From assembly GCA_902632935.1 (NCBI GenBank), contig CACPEJ010000002.1, positions 62,001 to 126,000 of the forward strand: DNA of 64,000 bases, given 5' to 3'. This stretch comes from an uncultured Pelagibacteraceae bacterium (GTDB lineage Bacteria > Pseudomonadota > Alphaproteobacteria > Pelagibacterales > Pelagibacteraceae). Every line of letters begins with the position of its first letter. Position 1 is the stretch's first letter. Positions 62,536 through 64,000 of the stretch are shown here, piece after piece. Position numbers and translations under genes: made by a program. The notes under the pieces were generated by a model. It searched no databases and had not been told where the DNA came from. It saw only the letters and a program-made list of their open reading frames with translations.

Positions 62536-63431
62536 TGCACTTTATTGAAAAAGAGCCAACACAAAAAAGAAAGGATTTTGTTAATAAATTAAAATCTAAC
62601 AAGATTCTAAGAGTTCCTGGAGCCTATAATCCTTTAACTGCAAAGTTAATTGAAGAAATCGGTTACGATGCAGTTTATGTGTCTGGTGGAGTTATGGCAA
62701 ATGATCTTGGCTTTCCAGATATTGGTTTAACTACATTGCAAGATGTTAGTACACGATCTTATCTTATTTCAAGAGTTACCAACCTTCCAACAATTGTTGA
62801 TATTGATACTGGATTTAAATCTTGTAAAGAGACAATTGAAACTTTTGAAGAATTTGGAATTACAGCTGTTCATTTAGAGGATCAAATTGAGAGAAAAAGA
62901 TGTGGACACCTAGATAATAAAGAATTGATATCAACAGAAGCTATGGTTAAAAAAATTAAAGAGTCTGTATCAGCAAAAAAGGACGAGAATTTTAAAATTA
63001 TAGCAAGATCTGATGCAAAAAATGTTGAGGGAATAGATAAGATGATAGATAGATGTAAAGCTTATGAAGATGCTGGAGCAGAAATAATTTTCCCAGAGGC
63101 TTTGCATGACGAAAAAGATTTTGAAAAAGTAAGGAAAGAACTCTCTTGTTACTTACTAGCTAATATGACTGAATTTGGTAAATCAAAATTATTTAATTAT
63201 AAAGAATTAGAAAAATTTGGATACAATATTGTAATTTACCCGGTAACCACACAAAGACTAGCTATGAAAAATGTAGAAGATGGATTACGAGACATTTATG
63301 CAAATGGACATCAAAATAATATTATAGATAAGATGCAAACTAGGAAGAGACTTTATGAACTTGTTGATTATGAAAAGTATAATAGTTTGGATGAAAAAAT
63401 TTACAACTTCAGTACCAAGGGGCATGAATAA
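62535..63431 (+). CDS. prpB: 2-methylisocitrate lyase
   Basis: Splits 2-methylisocitrate to pyruvate and succinate. The 298-residue product is of the isocitrate lyase/PEP mutase fold: RVPGAYNPLTAKLIEEIGYDA, VDIDTGF (metal site) and the catalytic ERKRCGHLDNK (about 116-126) are seen. It lies between prpD and prpC with one-base overlaps on both sides, so all three are made together. Confidence 0.95.
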   Translation: MHFIEKEPTQKRKDFVNKLKSNKILRVPGAYNPLTAKLIEEIGYDAVYVSGGVMANDLGFPDIGLTTLQDVSTRSYLISRVTNLPTIVDIDTGFKSCKETIETFEEFGITAVHLEDQIERKRCGHLDNKELISTEAMVKKIKESVSAKKDENFKIIARSDAKNVEGIDKMIDRCKAYEDAGAEIIFPEALHDEKDFEKVRKELSCYLLANMTEFGKSKLFNYKELEKFGYNIVIYPVTTQRLAMKNVEDGLRDIYANGHQNNIIDKMQTRKRLYELVDYEKYNSLDEKIYNFSTKGHE

Positions 63432-64000
63432 TGAGTGATGATATTAAAAAAGGTTTACTAGGAATAGTTGTTGATGAAACAGAAGTTTCTAAAGTTATGC
63501 CTGAAATCAACTCTCTCACATATAGAGGTTATGCAGCTCAAGATTTGTGTGAATATTGTAGATTTGAAGAAGTAGCTTATTTAATTTTAAATAAGGATTT
63601 ACCAAATACAATACAGCTAAGAAAATTTGAAAAAGAGGAAAAAAATAATAGAGATTTGTCCAAAGATCTTTATTCGATAATAAAAAAAATGCCAAAAAAA
63701 TCTCATCCAATGGATGTTGCCAGAACGGCAGTAAGCATAATGGGACTTGAGGATAAAGAAACAACTGATTCTTCAGAGGAAGCAAATATGAGAAAGGCTA
63801 TAAGAATTTTGGCAAAAACTCCAACTGCATTAGCTGCTTTTTACAGAATAAGAAAAGGGAAAAATATTATAAAACCTAAGAAAAATCTTAATATAGCAGA
63901 GAATTTTTTCCATATGTGCTTTGGAAAAATTCCTCAAAAAGAAATTGTAAAAGCATTTGATGTATCTTTAATTTTATATGCTGAACATAGTTTTAATGTT
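63431..64000 (+). CDS. prpC: 2-methylcitrate synthase / citrate synthase family, 5' part
   Basis: The first 190 codons; the frame runs off the window edge. It begins MSDDIKKGLLGIVVDETEVS and continues LTYRGYAAQDLCEYCRFEEVAYLIL, the characteristic start of methylcitrate synthase (compare GLRGVVAGDT..SKVDP...LTYRGYDI). The catalytic His and Asp lie beyond or near the cut. prpB's stop overlaps its start (TAATG). It would condense propionyl-CoA with oxaloacetate. Confidence 0.92.
   Translation, partial: MSDDIKKGLLGIVVDETEVSKVMPEINSLTYRGYAAQDLCEYCRFEEVAYLILNKDLPNTIQLRKFEKEEKNNRDLSKDLYSIIKKMPKKSHPMDVARTAVSIMGLEDKETTDSSEEANMRKAIRILAKTPTALAAFYRIRKGKNIIKPKKNLNIAENFFHMCFGKIPQKEIVKAFDVSLILYAEHSFNV

Noticed and set aside
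63516-63785. 89-codon minus-strand frame at the window end
   Set aside because: It is antisense to prpC, which has a clear family start and a one-base junction with prpB.

Overview
The window looks like a streamlined, very AT-rich alphaproteobacterium of the SAR11 (Candidatus Pelagibacter) type. The evidence is dense coding with many ATGA or zero-length gene junctions, A/T homopolymers throughout, the alphaproteobacterial order tRNA-Tyr, tRNA-Gly, tuf, tRNA-Trp, secE, nusG, rplK/A/J/L, rpoB, a PurS/PurQ/short-PurL purine cluster followed by bolA and a monothiol glutaredoxin, and a methylcitrate-cycle cluster. The assignment rests on gene content and composition only; no rRNA is present.

Layout. 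(1) 1-8543: the translation/transcription block on the minus strand (rpoB cut by the window edge), then rlmB, NAD kinase and five tRNAs (Trp, Gly, Tyr, Thr, Leu). (2) 8544-10188: a two-gene cassette (PH-like membrane protein plus voltage-gated K+ channel). It sits between an intact tRNA-Leu(UAA) and a perfect 40-bp copy of that tRNA's 5' half, which looks like the scar of a site-specific insertion. (3) 10189-30841: a hypervariable surface-glycan region. It encodes sugar methyltransferases, beta-propeller proteins, an N-formyltransferase, an adenylation enzyme/ACP/SDR/NeuD-type acyltransferase set, a sulfotransferase, a radical SAM protein, FkbM methyltransferases, NDP-sugar enzymes, glycosyltransferases and a KpsM/KpsT-type ABC exporter. 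It also holds decayed gene ends that are recognisable copies of intact neighbours, and a frameshifted WbqC-like gene. (4) 30844-37640: a divergent sugar ABC importer with a GH13_18 sucrose-phosphorylase-family enzyme, a likely uptake-and-phosphorolysis route for a glucosylated osmolyte. (5) 37696-42832: a second, smaller glycan block (FkbM, polytopic membrane protein, C-methyltransferase, GT2, Gfo/Idh/MocA). (6) 42821-64000: housekeeping genes. These are gamma-glutamylcyclotransferase, CinA-N, sfsA-map-purB-C-S-Q-L-bolA-grx, rpsD, trmJ, cimA, cysS, nadE, class II DAHP synthase, glmS, a GlmU acetyltransferase domain standing alone, gph, and prpD-prpB-prpC (prpC cut by the edge).

How the parts work together. 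Regions 3 and 5 plausibly make, decorate (methyl, formyl, acyl, sulfo groups) and export a cell-surface polysaccharide. GlmS and the GlmU domain feed UDP-GlcNAc, and the methylcitrate genes handle propionyl-CoA. The most notable items are the tRNA-Leu scar with tandem arm-like repeats, the compact ACP-dependent glycan-acylation set, the importer/phosphorylase pair with a hairpin between binding-protein and permease genes, the gene relics in the glycan region, and the GlmU domain without its uridyltransferase half. All functional calls come from reading motifs; no database search was run.
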